Positions 63,704 to 64,000 of a DNA stretch of 64,000 bases are shown here, one piece after another. The notes beneath the pieces are model-generated. The model searched no databases. It was not told the origin of the DNA and saw only the letters and a list, made by a program, of their open reading frames with translations. Numbering within the stretch: position 1 is the stretch's first letter; every line of letters starts with the position of its first letter. This DNA comes from Haematobacter massiliensis (lineage in GTDB: Bacteria; Pseudomonadota; Alphaproteobacteria; Rhodobacterales; Rhodobacteraceae). The stretch is taken from positions 186,001 through 250,000 of the forward strand of contig NZ_JGYG01000007.1 of assembly GCF_000740795.1 (NCBI RefSeq). Reading direction: 5' to 3'. The position numbers and the translations under genes are program-made.

Positions 63704-63864
63704 CCCGCCGTCTCACCGCAGGCATCGTCATCGCCCTGCTCGCCGGTTTGCTGTTCTTCGACCACGCGACCGCCGCGCTGAACCCCTACAAGGCCCCGCC
63801 CATCATCGCCCTCGGCTCGGGCGTGGTGGCGACGGGGGGATTCTGCGGCGCGCTTCCCCAATAG
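63700..63864 (+). CDS. 54-residue hydrophobic protein coupled to the YeeE-type gene
   Basis: ATG 63700 overlaps the permease stop as ATGA, and the frame runs to TAG 63862-63864. The product has one N-terminal helix (about residues 7-20, IVIALLAGLLFF) and a second hydrophobic stretch (34-46) ending GGFCGALPQ with a single Cys. I do not recognise the family. Stop-start coupling, matching composition and the Cys near the end suggest a genuine small accessory subunit of the permease. Confidence 0.65.
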   Translation: MTRRLTAGIVIALLAGLLFFDHATAALNPYKAPPIIALGSGVVATGGFCGALPQ

Positions 63865-63891
63865 CAGCCAGCAGCACGCTCGCCGCGCCGA

Positions 63892-64000
63892 TCACTCGGC
63901 AATGAGGGGGCGCGCCGCCCCCTCCGCCACCCGGAGCGCGTCGGCATAGGCCAGCGCCACCATCAGCCCGCGCCGCCCGCCATTGATCACCACTTCCGCC
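63892..64000 (-). CDS. C-terminal fragment, YbaK/Cys-tRNA(Pro) deacylase-like (cut by window edge)
   Basis: The minus-strand frame enters from the right edge and ends at TGA 63892-63894, giving 35 residues that include VVINGGRRGLMVALAYADAL (part: INGGRRGLMVAL). The NGGxRGL pattern followed by an Asp/Ala-rich helix is the usual end of YbaK/EbsC-type aminoacyl-tRNA deacylases. The fragment is too short for certainty. Confidence 0.5.
   Translation of the reverse strand, partial: AEVVINGGRRGLMVALAYADALRVAEGAARPLIAE

Overview
The window is high-GC, tightly packed alphaproteobacterial chromosome, most likely from the Rhodobacterales (Rhodobacter/Paracoccus relatives). The basis is codon and base composition, a cydDCABX cluster, a taurine:pyruvate-type aminotransferase very like the one remembered from Paracoccus, a pyridoxamine:pyruvate aminotransferase like that of Mesorhizobium, and many short divergent regulator/enzyme pairs. 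I see no phage, transposase, integrase, CRISPR array, rRNA or convincing tRNA. It reads as catabolic and transport-rich chromosome, not as a mobile island.

Layout. 1-6.2 kb: the 3' end of a pyridoxamine-pyruvate aminotransferase, an IMPACT/YigZ-family gene interrupted by one in-frame TGA, a large hybrid histidine kinase, then a dehydrogenase / small acetyltransferase / isochorismatase-like operon. 6.2-10.7 kb: a LysR regulator divergent from an MhqO-like dioxygenase and an MhqD-like esterase (quinone or aromatic electrophile defence), a BASS-family transporter and a TetR regulator. 10.7-13.2 kb: a PQQ-dependent glucose-dehydrogenase-type gene interrupted by one in-frame TAG and preceded by a perfect TetR-type palindrome. 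13.2-19.5 kb: cytochrome bd oxidase with its CydDC exporter. 19.6-23.8 kb: a three-gene periplasmic molybdenum hydroxylase with a triheme cytochrome c. 23.8-32.5 kb: GH3 beta-glucosidase, DHA2 exporter, SDR, a demethylase-like flavoenzyme, an HxlR/NAD(P)-reductase pair and a VapBC-type toxin-antitoxin pair.

32.5-41.1 kb is a glycolate/glyoxylate block: malate synthase G, glycolate oxidase GlcDEF and a Tpa-type aminotransferase on the minus strand, with an IclR regulator divergent across an operator-like palindrome. Glycolate is oxidised to glyoxylate, which is condensed with acetyl-CoA to malate or possibly transaminated. 41.4-51.1 kb: a BisC/TorZ-like molybdoenzyme, a quinone-oxidoreductase-type dehydrogenase, an SsuABC/TauABC-like importer of unknown substrate, a YegD-like Hsp70 and an AI-2E-family membrane protein. 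51.1-56 kb: arginase and ornithine cyclodeaminase with a divergent Lrp-type regulator, then a universal stress protein and an APC amino-acid permease. 56.4-59 kb: the MetNIQ importer. 60.2-63.9 kb: a DUF2218/siderophore-interacting flavoprotein, then a rhodanese / YeeE-type thiosulfate permease / 54-residue membrane peptide operon. The right edge cuts a gene resembling YbaK.

The most unusual DNA is non-coding. A perfect tandem array of an 8-bp unit (GCTGACGT, 56.9 copies, 59718-60172) sits between metQ and the SIP gene, and an 11-copy CACAAC hexamer array sits at 41317-41382. The two single-codon nonsense interruptions (yigZ-like and gcd) lie within 10 kb of each other and both leave a clean, conserved downstream frame. 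No unambiguous new defence or biosynthetic system was recognised. The repeat array is the best candidate for something undescribed.
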